Shown: one piece after another, positions 24,637 through 33,778 of the stretch
Layout: each line of letters starts with the position of its first letter
Numbering within the stretch: position 1 is the first letter of the stretch
Source of the DNA: Kribbella sp. CA-293567
Lineage (GTDB): Bacteria > Actinomycetota > Actinomycetes > Propionibacteriales > Kribbellaceae
Assembly (NCBI RefSeq): GCF_027627575.1
Contig: NZ_CP114065.1
Location: 2,108,001-2,172,000, forward strand
Length of the DNA: 64,000 bases
Direction of reading: 5' to 3'
Position numbers and translations under genes: made by a program
The notes under the pieces: model-generated
Database searches by the model: none
Seen by the model: only the letters and a program-made list of their open reading frames with translations
Told to the model about the DNA's origin: nothing

Positions 24637-26349
24637 GTGAGAGACGTCCGTAGATCGTTGTGTGCGGCCACTGGCGCGATCGCGCTGCTGGCCGGCGCGC
24701 TGGCGGTTCCGGCCATCGCCGGTGCCGAGACGACGGCGGTTGCCGGTGGCACCACCGAGTACCTGGTGCTGGTGAAGGACGGGGCCGACCAAGCCCAGGC
24801 GCTGGCCGCCGTCCAGGCAGCCGGTGGATCGGTGGTCAAGGAGAACGCGAACCTCGGCACCATCACGGTGCGGGCCGCCGACTCCGGGTTCGTCACCCGG
24901 CTGTCCAAGTCGCCGGCCATCGACGGCGCGGCCCGCGCCCGGCCGATCGGTAAGTTGCCGCAGGCAAGGCCGAGCGTGGTCGAGCAGGAGCACCTGAGTG
25001 CCGGTGCCAAGGGCAAGGGAGTGGCCGGCAAGAAGGCCGCCAAGAACAAGACCGCCGACCCGCTCGACGCGCAACTGTGGGGCCTGAAGATGATCCGGGC
25101 GGATCTGGCGCACGCCAAGCACCCGGGCAAGAAGGCGGTCAAGGTCGGCGTCCTGGACTCCGGGATCGACGCCCGCAACCCCGACATCGCGCCGAACTTC
25201 GACTGGAACCTGTCCCGCAACTTCGCCGCGGACCTGCCCGAGATCGACGGGCCGTGCGAGTTCCGCGGCTGTGTCGACCCGGTCGGCTGGGACGACTCGG
25301 GTCACGGTACGCACGTGGCCGGCACGATCGGCGCCGCGCTGAACGGGCTCGGCGTCTCCGGGGTCGCGCCGAACGTGACGCTGGTCGAGATCCGCGGCGG
25401 TCAGGACAGCGGCTACGTCTTCCTCGGCCCGGTGCTGGAGGCGCTCACCTACGCCGGTGACGTCGGCCTGGACGTGGTCAACATGTCCTTCTACATCGAC
25501 CCGTGGCTCTACAACTGCACCAACAACCCGGCCGACAGCCCGGAGGCACAGGCCGAGCAGCGCGCCACCATCAAGGCCGTCAAGCGCGCGCTGAACTACG
25601 CGCACGGCAAGGGCGTCACGCTGGTCGGTTCGCTCGGCAACAACCACGAGGACCTCGGCAAGCCGCGCGACGACATCTCCAGCCCGGACTTCGGCGACGT
25701 CCCGCCGTACACCCGGCCGATCGACAACGCGACCTGCGTCGACCTGCCGGTCGAGGGCCCGAACGTGATCGGCGTGTCCGCGCTCGGCCCGTCGGCCAAG
25801 AAGGCGGACTACTCCAACTACGGCGTCGAGCAGACCGACGTGGCGGCGCCGGGTGGCTGGTTCCGTGACTACTTCGGTACGGCGGACCACCGGGTGAACG
25901 AGAATCTCATCCTGTCGACGTACCCGGTGAACACGCTGCAGGCCGACGGTCTGGTCGACGCGGCGGGTGCGATCACCCCGGACGGCGTGGCGGGCGGCGT
26001 ACAGAAGCAGTGTGCGCCCGGTGTCACCGACTACACGAAGTGCGGTTACTACAACTGGCTGCAGGGCACCTCGATGGCGTCCCCGCACGCGACCGGTGTG
26101 GCCGCTCTGATCGTCAGCGAGTACGGCAAGAAGGGCCCGCGCAACTCGTTCGGCATGGCGCCGACCAAGGTGCGGAGCATCCTGCTGGACAGCGCGCAGG
26201 AGCGTGCCTGCCCGACGCCCCCGCTGCAGACCTACGTGAACGAAGGCCGGACGCCGGAGTTCGACGCGCTCTGTGAGGGCTCGCGGAAGTTCAACGGGTT
26301 CTACGGTCACGGCATCATCGATGCCTACGCCGCGGTCACCCGGTACTGA
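24637..26349 (+). CDS. Secreted subtilisin-like serine protease (S8)
   Basis: A 570-residue exported protease. A Sec signal peptide (SLCAATGAIALLAGALAVPAI, then AGA) is followed by an inhibitor-I9-like propeptide (TEYLVLVKDGADQAQALAAV). The catalytic triad is complete: Asp in VKVGVLDSGID, His in DDSGHGTHVAGTIG, Ser in LQGTSMASPHATGVAAL, with oxyanion Asn in SLGNNHED. Cysteine-containing insertions (CEFRGCVDP, YNCTNNP) suggest disulfides. GTG at 24637 is preferred because GGGAGGGG lies 8 bp upstream; a longer open frame exists upstream. It acts outside the cell; no P-domain or wall anchor is seen. Confidence 0.93.
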   Translation: MRDVRRSLCAATGAIALLAGALAVPAIAGAETTAVAGGTTEYLVLVKDGADQAQALAAVQAAGGSVVKENANLGTITVRAADSGFVTRLSKSPAIDGAARARPIGKLPQARPSVVEQEHLSAGAKGKGVAGKKAAKNKTADPLDAQLWGLKMIRADLAHAKHPGKKAVKVGVLDSGIDARNPDIAPNFDWNLSRNFAADLPEIDGPCEFRGCVDPVGWDDSGHGTHVAGTIGAALNGLGVSGVAPNVTLVEIRGGQDSGYVFLGPVLEALTYAGDVGLDVVNMSFYIDPWLYNCTNNPADSPEAQAEQRATIKAVKRALNYAHGKGVTLVGSLGNNHEDLGKPRDDISSPDFGDVPPYTRPIDNATCVDLPVEGPNVIGVSALGPSAKKADYSNYGVEQTDVAAPGGWFRDYFGTADHRVNENLILSTYPVNTLQADGLVDAAGAITPDGVAGGVQKQCAPGVTDYTKCGYYNWLQGTSMASPHATGVAALIVSEYGKKGPRNSFGMAPTKVRSILLDSAQERACPTPPLQTYVNEGRTPEFDALCEGSRKFNGFYGHGIIDAYAAVTRY

Positions 26350-26382
26350 GCCGGTTGAGTTGCTGAAGGATCGTTAAGGCTG

Positions 26383-26406
26383 CGGGCCCGGCTGTTGCCG
26401 GGCCCG
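26383..26406. terminator. Bidirectional terminator hairpin
   Basis: Perfect 10-bp stem CGGGCCCGGC / GCCGGGCCCG with the 4-nt loop TGTT, between the convergent protease gene and the DUF4190/septum-formation gene. Confidence 0.8.
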
Positions 26407-26413
26407 TTCGCTT

Positions 26414-27142
26414 CTACTTCGGGACCAGCAAGCAGGTGGTACCACGGTCGCCGAGGGCCCAGCCGTTCTCGACCGGGTGCAGGAAGAAGACTGCGGAGGG
26501 CTTGGCCGCCGGTTGATTCAGCGCCTTGAACCGGTCCGTGCAGCCCTTCTCGGCGTCGGCCTGGACCGAGGCGAGCCCGGGCCAGGGGCCGGCCGGCAAC
26601 TCGAAGACGGCGAAGACCTTGCCGCCGTTCGGCTGCTCACACGGCTGGACCTGAAGGTCCTTGACCTCGCCTTCGCTCAGCGAGGTGACGCAGTCGCCGA
26701 CCCGGAGCTTGTCCGGCCGGGTGGTCTGGGTGGTGGTGACCTGCCCGGACGAGTCCCGGCCGGGTTCGCCGTCGTTGATCGAGACGGCCACGATCGCGAT
26801 GATCGCCGCGACCCAGAGCCCGCTGATCACCAGACCCGCGATGGCGAAACCCTTGCCCCGCTGGTTGCGCTGGGGGATCCGGTTGAGCGCGACGATACAC
26901 AGGATGACGCTGATCGCCCCGCCGCCGAACAGACTGAGGACGAAACCGACGACGGCAGGTGTGCTCGTCCCGCCGGTGCCCGGCGGCTGATAGGGCAGCT
27001 GGGTGCTCCCGGGGTACTGCGGGTAGTTCTGCCCGGGTGGGTAGCCACCTGGACCAGGGGGTGGGTAACCGCCTTGGGCAGGCGGGTAGCCACCACCCTG
27101 GGGAGGCTGCTCGGCGTTCTGCGGGGGTGGTGTCGGCTCCAT
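26414..27142 (-). CDS. DUF4190 plus septum-formation-domain membrane protein
   Basis: A 242-residue protein with a Pro/Gly/Tyr/Gln-rich N-terminus (repeated GGYPP motifs, residues ~16-52), two membrane helices (VVGFVLSLFGGGAISVILCI and GFAIAGLVISGLWVAAIIAI) and an extracytoplasmic C-terminal domain beginning KLRVGDCVTSL. The paired cysteines (GDCVTSL, QPCEQPNGG, KGCTDRF, TTCLLVPK) match the actinobacterial septum-formation family. It probably sits in the membrane with the C-domain outside. ATG at 27142. Function unknown; the name of the family does not prove a septation role. Confidence 0.75.
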   Translation of the reverse strand: MEPTPPPQNAEQPPQGGGYPPAQGGYPPPGPGGYPPGQNYPQYPGSTQLPYQPPGTGGTSTPAVVGFVLSLFGGGAISVILCIVALNRIPQRNQRGKGFAIAGLVISGLWVAAIIAIVAVSINDGEPGRDSSGQVTTTQTTRPDKLRVGDCVTSLSEGEVKDLQVQPCEQPNGGKVFAVFELPAGPWPGLASVQADAEKGCTDRFKALNQPAAKPSAVFFLHPVENGWALGDRGTTCLLVPK

Positions 27143-27183
27143 GGACGGAATCTAGACGCCGCCAGGAGCAGATCGGGGAAAGG

Positions 27184-27612
27184 TCAGCCGGAGATGTAGT
27201 TGGAGAGCTGCTCGCGCTCGAACTCGAGCTCGCCGATCCGGGTCTTGACCACGTCACCGATGCTGACGATGCCGGTCAGGGCGCCGTCGACGACGACCGG
27301 GACGTGCCGGATCCGGCGGTCGGTCATCAGCCGCATCAGGTGGTCGACGAGGTCGTCCGGCCCGCAGGTGTGCACCTGCTCGGTCATGATCGCGCTGACC
27401 CGGACGTCGCCGGCGTCCGGCGTACCGTGCAGCAGCCGGACCACGTCGCGCTCGGACACGATGCCGGTCACCGCGCTGCCGTCGGTGCTGACCACCAGCG
27501 CGCCGACGTTGTGCTCCGCCAGCAGCGCGAGGAGCTCGGTGACAGTGGCTTCTGGGGAGATGGTGACGACCTGGTTGCTGCCTTTACCGCGCAGTACGTC
27601 GTTGATCTTCAC
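27184..27612 (-). CDS. CBS-domain pair protein
   Basis: A 142-residue protein made of two CBS domains. The first spans ~residues 15-70 (TVTELLALLAEHNVGALVV...GIVSERDVVRLL) and the second ~75-130 (LVDHLMRLMTDRRIRHVPVV...GIVSIGDVV). CBS pairs bind adenosyl nucleotides and act as regulators. GTG at 27612 is chosen because GGAGG lies just upstream and the protein then begins directly with the domain; the much longer open frame upstream overlaps the divergent MFS gene. Partner unknown. Confidence 0.9.
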   Translation of the reverse strand: MKINDVLRGKGSNQVVTISPEATVTELLALLAEHNVGALVVSTDGSAVTGIVSERDVVRLLHGTPDAGDVRVSAIMTEQVHTCGPDDLVDHLMRLMTDRRIRHVPVVVDGALTGIVSIGDVVKTRIGELEFEREQLSNYISG

Positions 27613-27684
27613 GGAGCCTCCTGGTGATGGTTCGGAGCCCAAGAACCAAAGGTAGCGAATGAAACCAGTGAACGGCAGGTCTGG

Positions 27685-27690
27685 CACAAT
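27685..27690 (+). promoter_or_regulatory. Possible -10 element of leaderless MFS gene
   Basis: CACAAT ends 7 bp before the GTG at 27698, the spacing seen at other apparently leaderless genes in this window. The first base is not the consensus T and no good -35 is seen. Confidence 0.35.
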
Positions 27691-27697
27691 ACAGACA

Positions 27698-28927
27698 GTG
27701 ACCTGGCGTGAGGACCTGGCCGTACTGCGCCACCGTGATGTCCGCATCTTCGTGACTGCCCGTTTCGTCTCGATGCTCGGGTCCTCGATCGCTCCGATCG
27801 CGCTCGTCTTCGCCGTCCTGGACGTCTCCGACGCCGCCAGCGCGGTCGGGATCGTGCTGGCCGCCCGCAGCATCCCCAACGTCGTCTTCCTGCTGGTCGG
27901 TGGTGTCATCTCCGACCGGCTGCCGCGCAAGCTGGTGCTGATCGTGGCGAACTCCGTCAGTGGCCTGACCCAGGCGCTCGCGGCGGTGCTGGTGCTGTCC
28001 GGGGACGCCGAGATCTGGCAACTGGCCGTGATCGAGGCGCTGAATGGGATCGCGTCGGCCTTCGTGCTGCCCGCGATGGTCGGCATCCTGCCGTCGATCC
28101 TGGACCGGTCGGAGTTGCCCCAGGCCAATGCGGTGTCCGGGTTCGCCCGGTCGATCGCGCTGATCGGTGGCGGCGCGGTGGCCGGGGTGATCGTCGGCCT
28201 GACCTCGCCGGGGGTCGGGCTCGCCGTCGACGCTGTCGCCTTTGGGCTGGCCGCTTACCTGCTGACGTTGCTACGGGTGCCACGGATCGAGCGGTCGGCC
28301 AGTTCGATGCTGCACGATCTGCGGGTCGGCTGGACGGAGTTCGTCTCCCGGCAGTGGGTCTGGACCGTGGTGGCCGGCTTCCTGGTGCTGAACATGGTCT
28401 TCACGGCCTGCTACCAGACGCTGGGGCCGGTGATCGCCGACGACACCTTCGGCCGGGTCGGCTGGGGCGCGGTGAGTGCCGCCTTCGGCGCCGGACTGAT
28501 TGCCGGGGGCATCGTGATGATCCGGCTCAAACCGCGGTACCCGGTCCGGATCGGGATGTTCGGAATGCTGTCGATCGTGCCGATGTACCTGGTGCTCGCG
28601 CTGGCGCCGTACACGGCGGCGGTCGCGGTGGTCGCGTTCGTGGTGGGCGTGGGGTTCGAGCTGTTCGGGATCGGCTGGGAGACCGCGCTCGGTCAGCACA
28701 TCCCGCTGGACAAGCTGTCGCGGGTTTCGTCGTACGACATGCTGGGGTCGTTCGTGGCCGGGCCGGTCGGGCAGTTGTCGGTCGGTTACCTGGCCGCGGT
28801 GACGAGCGCGAAGGCCGTCGAGCTGTACGGCGCCGCGGTGCACGTGGTGGTCGTGGTCGCGGTGCTGCTGGTGCCGTCGGTCTGGCGGTTGCAGCGCCAC
28901 GACGGCCGGCCGGTCGACGAGGTCTGA
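27698..28927 (+). CDS. MFS transporter
   Basis: A 409-residue major facilitator protein with about 12 helices and the MFS-3/EntS-type signature. The start is TWREDLAVLRHRDVRIFVTAR, followed by GGVISDRLPRKLVLIVAN, the conserved loop 2-3 motif. Probably an exporter of small molecules; substrate unknown. The GTG at 27698 gives the family-typical N-terminus and has an upstream -10-like hexamer; an ATG at 27659 would add 13 residues that look unlike the family. It is divergent from the CBS gene. Confidence 0.9.
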   Translation: MTWREDLAVLRHRDVRIFVTARFVSMLGSSIAPIALVFAVLDVSDAASAVGIVLAARSIPNVVFLLVGGVISDRLPRKLVLIVANSVSGLTQALAAVLVLSGDAEIWQLAVIEALNGIASAFVLPAMVGILPSILDRSELPQANAVSGFARSIALIGGGAVAGVIVGLTSPGVGLAVDAVAFGLAAYLLTLLRVPRIERSASSMLHDLRVGWTEFVSRQWVWTVVAGFLVLNMVFTACYQTLGPVIADDTFGRVGWGAVSAAFGAGLIAGGIVMIRLKPRYPVRIGMFGMLSIVPMYLVLALAPYTAAVAVVAFVVGVGFELFGIGWETALGQHIPLDKLSRVSSYDMLGSFVAGPVGQLSVGYLAAVTSAKAVELYGAAVHVVVVVAVLLVPSVWRLQRHDGRPVDEV

Positions 28928-28979
28928 GTCCGAGCGGCTGAGCCTGGTCGGTCGGGCCTGGTTGGGTCGATCGAGTGGG

Positions 28980-29762
28980 TCAGCGCTGCAGCCGGGCCAG
29001 TACCTCGTCGTGCAGGCGGCCGTTGGTGGCGACGGCGTTCGGGCCGTTCGGGCCGGGGCTGCCGTCGACGGAGGTGAACCGGCCGCCGGCCTCGTCGACG
29101 ATGATCGACAAAGCGGCCATGTCGTAGAGGTTGAGCTCGGGCTCGGCCGCGATGTCGACCGCGCCTTCGGCCACCAGCATGTAGGACCAGAAGTCCCCGT
29201 ACGCGCGGGTCCGCCAGGCCGAGTCCATCAGGTCGGCGAACTGGTCCTTCTTGCCGAGCTTGTCCCAGCCCTTCAGTGACGAGTAGGACATCGACGCGTC
29301 CTCGATCGACGCGACGTCGCTGACCCGGCACGGCTGGGCCGACATCAGCGCGCGGCCGGTCCACGCGCCGTCGCCGTACGACGCCCACCAACGGCGGCCC
29401 AGCGCGGGCGCGGAGACCACCCCGACCACCACCTGGTCCTCGATCATCAGGCTGATCAGGGTGGCCCAGACCGGGACGCCGCGGATGTAGTTCTTGGTCC
29501 CGTCGATCGGGTCGACCACCCAGCGGCGGATGCCCCAGCCGGTGGTGCCCTCCTCCTCGCCGACGAACGCGTCCCGCGGCCGGGCCCGGGCCAGCGTCTT
29601 GCGCATCACGTCCTCGACCTTGCGGTCGGACTCGCTCACCGGGGTGAGGTCCGGCTTGGTCGCGACGTGCAGGTCGAGCGCCTTGTAGCGGTCCATCGTG
29701 GTGGAGTCGGCGTCGTCGGCCAGGATGTGGGCGAGCCGCAAGTCGTCGGTGTGCGAGGGCAT
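28980..29762 (-). CDS. hisN: Histidinol-phosphatase, inositol monophosphatase family
   Basis: A 260-residue Mg-dependent phosphatase. Metal-site motifs are GEEEGT (Glu, residue ~70), WVVDPIDGTKNYIRGVPVW, and the C-terminal ELNLYDMAALSIIVDEAGG. Actinobacterial HisN proteins dephosphorylate histidinol phosphate in histidine synthesis. The assignment over other IMPase-family activities rests on overall similarity and on its neighbourhood with rsgA and aroA, a frequent actinobacterial arrangement. ATG at 29762, with a hexamer TAGCCT 7 bp upstream suggesting a leaderless transcript. Confidence 0.85.
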   Translation of the reverse strand: MPSHTDDLRLAHILADDADSTTMDRYKALDLHVATKPDLTPVSESDRKVEDVMRKTLARARPRDAFVGEEEGTTGWGIRRWVVDPIDGTKNYIRGVPVWATLISLMIEDQVVVGVVSAPALGRRWWASYGDGAWTGRALMSAQPCRVSDVASIEDASMSYSSLKGWDKLGKKDQFADLMDSAWRTRAYGDFWSYMLVAEGAVDIAAEPELNLYDMAALSIIVDEAGGRFTSVDGSPGPNGPNAVATNGRLHDEVLARLQR

Positions 29763-29769
29763 GAGCGGA

Positions 29770-29775
29770 AGGCTA
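29770..29775 (-). promoter_or_regulatory. -10 element, leaderless hisN
   Basis: On the minus strand TAGCCT ends exactly 7 bp before the ATG of hisN. No Shine-Dalgarno sequence precedes the start. Confidence 0.5.
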
Positions 29776-29918
29776 GCCTGCCGCCTGGCCGGGCGGCAGG
29801 GTGCGCCCGTACCGCGGTCCGGGGTGAAGGTTGCGTCTCGGTCTCGGCTGTCGTTGAACCGTTCGGGGTGGTTGAACGTGCAGCTAGTGTCAGACCTCAT
29901 CGACAAGCTGGAGGCGTC

Positions 29919-30413
29919 ATGTTCGAGCGCTTCGGGGATCTACCGCTGCACATCCTGGTGATCCACCTGACCGTGCTGCTGCTGCCGGTCGCCGCGCTGA
30001 CCGCGATCGTCTACGCGCTGGTGCCGAAGTGGCGGTGGCTGCTGCGCTGGCCGACGCTGCTGCTCGGGCTCGCGGCCGCGGTCTGCGCGTTCGTCGCGAA
30101 GCAGAGCGGCGAGGCATTCGTTGCCGCGATCCCGCAGTTGCAGCCGCTGGTCAAGGTCCACCAGGACCGGGGCAACTTGCTGCTCCTGTTCGTACTGGTC
30201 CTCGCGGTGCTGGCGGTGGCGGCGTTCCTGCTGCTCGGCGGTCCGTCCGCGCTGGCCAGCGGAAAGGGCGCCAAGGAGACCAAGAGCCGTCCGATCGAGC
30301 TGATCACCAGTGCCGCGATCGTGGTGATCGGTGTCCTGGTGATCATCCAGACCATCCGCACCGGCGATGCGGGAGCGAAGGCGGTCTGGGACGGGCAACT
30401 GCCGCCGAAGTAG
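29919..30413 (+). CDS. DUF2231-type integral membrane protein
   Basis: A 164-residue membrane protein with four helices. The family pattern is visible: FGDLPLHILVIHLTVLLLPVA (an H-x4-H pair in the first helix), LPVAALTAIVYALVPKWRW, then FVAKQSGEAFV and VKVHQDRGNLLLLFVLVL with further conserved His. The His-rich pattern resembles heme or metal sites, but the family's function is unknown. ATG at 29919 has GGAGG 6 bp upstream; the longer open frame upstream overlaps hisN on the opposite strand. Confidence 0.8.
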   Translation: MFERFGDLPLHILVIHLTVLLLPVAALTAIVYALVPKWRWLLRWPTLLLGLAAAVCAFVAKQSGEAFVAAIPQLQPLVKVHQDRGNLLLLFVLVLAVLAVAAFLLLGGPSALASGKGAKETKSRPIELITSAAIVVIGVLVIIQTIRTGDAGAKAVWDGQLPPK

Positions 30414-30518
30414 GCGGACCGCCACCACACATCAACCTCGCCGAGGCGGATCGTGCTCCGCCTGAAGACGCTTGCTACAGCGGCGACGGCGGAGGTTGGT
30501 GTGTGCTGGCGGTGCGGG

Positions 30519-31511
30519 CTAGCTGGTTTCGAGGTCGCGACCTTCGCGGCTCGCCAGCAGGCGGCGGAAGGACGCGACCCGCTCGGGATCGATCCGGCCT
30601 TCGGCGACCGCCTCGTCGAGCGCGCAGTTGGGCTCGGTCTCCGAGTGCGTGCAGCCACGGGGGCAGTCGCGCGTCTCGTCGGCCAGGTCGCCGAACGCGT
30701 TGATCAACTGGTCCGGCTGGACGTGGGCCAGCCCGAACGACCGGATGCCCGGCGTGTCCACGATCCAGCCGCCGTCCGGCAGCCGGAGCAGGAGCGCGCT
30801 AGTCGAGGTGTGCCGGCCGCGGCCGGTGTTGTCGTTGACCACGCCGATCGCCCGGTTGGTCCCGGGCACCAGCGCGTTCACCAGCGTCGATTTGCCGACA
30901 CCCGAGTGGCCGACCATCATGCTGGTCCGGTCGCGCAACTGCTCGGCCAGTTCGCTGAGATCGCCGTTGTGCTGGGTGGCGACGGACTCGACGCCGAGCG
31001 GCCGGTAGATCGAGAGCAGCGGATCCGGGTCGGCCAGGTCGGTCTTGGTCAGGCACAGCAGCGGCCGCATCCCCGCGTCGTACGCCGCCACCAGGAACCG
31101 GTCGATCAGCCTGGTCCGGGGCTCGGGGTTGGCCACCGCGACCACGATGACGAGCTGGTCGGCGTTGGCCACCAGCGGCCGCTCGACCGGGTCGTCGTCA
31201 TCGGCGGATCGGCGCAGCAGGGTCTTGCGGGGGAGGACCTCGACGATCCGGGCCAGCGTGTCCTTGTCGCCGGTGGCGTCACCGTCGAGCTTCACCATGT
31301 CACCGACGATGACGCCCTTGCGACCGAGCTGCCGGGCCTTCATCGCCGTGACGACGCGGTCCGACTCGCCTACCCAGCAGGTGTAGCGGCCGCGGTCACG
31401 GGTGATCACGAAGCCGATCACGGCGTCGTCGTAGGCCGGGCGGTCCTTGGTGCGCGGCCGGGTCCGGCGCCGGGGCCGGTCGTACTTGGCTTCCTCGTCG
31501 TACTTCGACAT
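30519..31511 (-). CDS. rsgA: Ribosome small-subunit-dependent GTPase A
   Basis: A 330-residue circularly permuted GTPase acting in late 30S maturation. The order of motifs is diagnostic: G4 (CLTKTDLADP) comes before G1 (VGHSGVGKSTLVN) and G3 (VDTPGIRSFGL). The zinc site CPRGCTHSETEPNC lies near the C-terminus. The N-terminal OB-like domain starts around AVIGFVITRDRGRYTCWVG, preceded by a charged tail (RPRRRTRPRTK). ATG at 31511 shares one base with the aroA stop (TGATG), so it is translationally coupled to aroA. Confidence 0.95.
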   Translation of the reverse strand: MSKYDEEAKYDRPRRRTRPRTKDRPAYDDAVIGFVITRDRGRYTCWVGESDRVVTAMKARQLGRKGVIVGDMVKLDGDATGDKDTLARIVEVLPRKTLLRRSADDDDPVERPLVANADQLVIVVAVANPEPRTRLIDRFLVAAYDAGMRPLLCLTKTDLADPDPLLSIYRPLGVESVATQHNGDLSELAEQLRDRTSMMVGHSGVGKSTLVNALVPGTNRAIGVVNDNTGRGRHTSTSALLLRLPDGGWIVDTPGIRSFGLAHVQPDQLINAFGDLADETRDCPRGCTHSETEPNCALDEAVAEGRIDPERVASFRRLLASREGRDLETS

Positions 31512-32782
31512 CAGCTCACCAGCGCCGACCACAGCTCGGGGAACTCGGGCAGCGTCTTGGCCGTCGTCGCGATGTTCTCGATCTCGATCCCGGGAACGAC
31601 GAGGCCGAGCACGGCGGCGGCGTGTGCCATCCGGTGGTCGTGGTAGGTGCCGAAAAGCCCGCTGTGCAAGGGCTTCGGGCGGATCTCCAGCCCGTCGGCG
31701 GTCTGGTTCACATCGCCGCCGAGCGCGTTGAACTCGGCCTCCAGCGCGGCCAGCCGGTCGGTCTCGTGGTTGCGCAGGTGCGCGATACCCCGCAGGTACG
31801 ACGGTTCGTCGGCGAGCACTGCGACGGCGGCCAGCACCGGGGTCAGTTCACCGACCTGGCTGAGGTCAAGGTCAACACCCTTGACCCGGCCGGTGCCGCG
31901 GACGGTCAGCAGGTCGCCGTCCAGGGACACCTCGGCGCCGAAGCGGGTGAACAATTCGGGCAGTTGGCCGCCCGGCTGGGTTGTCTGGGCCGGCCAGCCG
32001 GTCACGGTCACTTCGCCGCCGGTGACCACAGCGGCGGCCAGGAACGGTGCCGCGTTGGACAGGTCGGGCTCGATCGCGCTGTCCAGCGCGCGAATGGGGC
32101 CGGGGGCAACGATCCAGCGGTTGGGCTCGGAGTCGTCGACCTGGACGCCGCGCTCGCGCAGCATCGCGACGGACATGTCGAGGTGCGGCTGGGACGGGAC
32201 CGGCTTGCCGTCGTGCAGGATGTCGACACCCTCGTCGTACCGGGCGCCGGCGAGCAGCAGCGCGGAGACGAACTGGCTCGAGCCGGAGGCGTCCAGCGTC
32301 ACCTTGCCGCCGCGGACGGAGCCGGCGCCGCTGACGGAGTACGGCATCCGGCCGGTGCCGTGGTCTTCGATCCGGACGCCGAGGCTGCGCAGGGCGCCGA
32401 GAATGATGTGCATCGGCCGCTCACGGGCGTAGAGGTCACCGTCGAACGCGATCTCGCCGTCGGCCAGCGCAGCCACCGGCGGGACGAAGCGCATCACGGT
32501 GCCGGCCAGACCGCAGTCGACACTCGCCGGGCCCTTGAGAGAGCCGGGGGTGATGGTGACCAGGCCGTCCTGCTCGCTGATTCCGACGCCGAGCGAGACC
32601 AGAGCGGAGCGCATCAAGGTGGTGTCGCGGGCTACCAGCAGCCCGGACAGCGTGGACGGACCATCGGCGATCGCGGCGAGCACCAGAGCCCGGTTGCTGA
32701 TCGACTTCGAGCCGGGGACGGTGACCCGCCCGCTGACCGCGCCCTCGGCCGACGGTGCCGGCCAACCTTGCTGCGATTCCAT
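31511..32782 (-). CDS. aroA: 3-phosphoshikimate 1-carboxyvinyltransferase (EPSP synthase)
   Basis: About 423 residues. It catalyses the sixth step of the shikimate pathway (shikimate-3-phosphate plus PEP to EPSP). Signatures: [20 protein letters not shown] (substrate site), [51 protein letters not shown], and [15 protein letters not shown]. The start is uncertain: ATG 32782 has GGGAGTGAG upstream and gives the short N-terminus usual in the family, while ATG 32806 lies 10 bp after a TAGGCT -10-like hexamer (32822-32817). It forms an operon with rsgA. Confidence 0.94.
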   Translation of the reverse strand: MESQQGWPAPSAEGAVSGRVTVPGSKSISNRALVLAAIADGPSTLSGLLVARDTTLMRSALVSLGVGISEQDGLVTITPGSLKGPASVDCGLAGTVMRFVPPVAALADGEIAFDGDLYARERPMHIILGALRSLGVRIEDHGTGRMPYSVSGAGSVRGGKVTLDASGSSQFVSALLLAGARYDEGVDILHDGKPVPSQPHLDMSVAMLRERGVQVDDSEPNRWIVAPGPIRALDSAIEPDLSNAAPFLAAAVVTGGEVTVTGWPAQTTQPGGQLPELFTRFGAEVSLDGDLLTVRGTGRVKGVDLDLSQVGELTPVLAAVAVLADEPSYLRGIAHLRNHETDRLAALEAEFNALGGDVNQTADGLEIRPKPLHSGLFGTYHDHRMAHAAAVLGLVVPGIEIENIATTAKTLPEFPELWSALVS

Positions 32783-33119
32783 CTCACTCCCAGAGTCACG
32801 AGGCATTTCGCCCACGAGCCTAGTACCGAACCCGCCCACCCCCACACCACGGCGCTCCAGCAGCCGGGCCGGTGGCGGTGGGGGGTACCCCGGGAAAGAG
32901 AACCCGCCTCGGTCCGGATGAACGGCGCCGAGGCGGGGGAGTGCGTGATTTGAGGGTGGGTCGCTGGGACTGACTGCGAGTGTGCAGGGGGAGGGAACTG
33001 GCGCGCGTGGCCGGGCAGCTGGAACGGGCCGCGGGTCAGCCGATCCAGCGGGTCAGCCGAACCAATCGGGTCAGCGGGACCAGTGGATCTGGGGAACCAG
33101 TGGGTCAGCCGACCAGTGG
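32783..33119. other. Gap between aroA and the DoxX gene
   Basis: No gene is seen. It holds the aroA promoter region (TAGGCT on the minus strand at 32822-32817), a terminator hairpin at 32902-32936, and a degenerate run of GGGTCAGC-like units at about 33031-33120 that appears to be decayed simple-sequence repetition. Confidence 0.6.
32902..32936 (-). terminator. Hairpin downstream of the DoxX gene
   Basis: Perfect 10-bp stem CCCGCCTCGG / CCGAGGCGGG with a 15-nt loop. It is placed to end the DoxX transcript before the aroA promoter. Confidence 0.6.
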
Positions 33120-33710
33120 TCAGCGGAAGGGGAGTTCGGCTTTGGCGGCGTGGGCGGCGAGCCTTGCCTCGCGCTTGGCGGTCCGGGCGAACTGCTTCGT
33201 CTCACGCTTGGCGAGCTTCGCGCTGCGCTTGGTCTCCCGCTTGACGGCCTTGGCGCCGTGGGTGGTTCGCCAGGCGACGCCCGGCTTGCCCTCGGTGTCG
33301 ACGGCGGCGAGCAGCAGGCCGCCCATGATGCCGAGGTTCTTCAGGAACTGGATCTTCTGCGCGGCCTTCGCCGACTTGTCGGTCTCCTGCCAGAACGAGT
33401 GCCCGGCCAGGGTGGTCGGCACCAGCGAGCTCGCCAGCAGGACCGCGCCCAGCCGGCGTCCCTTGCCGGAGGCGAGCGCGAGTCCACCGAGCACCTGGGC
33501 GGCACCGTTGAGGCGGACCAGGTTCGCGGTGCTCTCCGGGATCCGCTCGCCGACCTGCGGCGGAGCCACCCGCTGGATCAGCGGCACGAAGCGGTCGGCG
33601 ACCGGCTGAGCCTTCGCCACGTGCGGCTCTGGGTCCCGCAGCGCTTTCGCGCCCTGGACGACGAAGATGGCGGACAGCAAGGGCCTGGCCAGTGCGCGCA
33701 CGACAGTCAT
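33120..33710 (-). CDS. DoxX-family membrane protein
   Basis: A 196-residue membrane protein. The DoxX fold is seen as an N-terminal helix (LARPLLSAIFVVQGAKAL), the conserved LVRLNGAAQVLGGLALASGKGRR block, and helices around LGAVLLASSLVPTTLAGH and FLKNLGIMGGLLLAAVD. The C-terminal ~45 residues are a Lys/Arg/Ala-rich helix with repeated KRETK and KREAR units (residues ~152-190), longer than in most relatives. DoxX proteins associate with redox and detoxification functions, but the activity is poorly defined. Confidence 0.87.
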   Translation of the reverse strand: MTVVRALARPLLSAIFVVQGAKALRDPEPHVAKAQPVADRFVPLIQRVAPPQVGERIPESTANLVRLNGAAQVLGGLALASGKGRRLGAVLLASSLVPTTLAGHSFWQETDKSAKAAQKIQFLKNLGIMGGLLLAAVDTEGKPGVAWRTTHGAKAVKRETKRSAKLAKRETKQFARTAKREARLAAHAAKAELPFR

Positions 33711-33778
33711 GTCTCCTTCTTACCTGGTCCGACAATCCCGGTGGGGCAGCAAGGGCCCCGCGCGTCTTGTACCCAGCC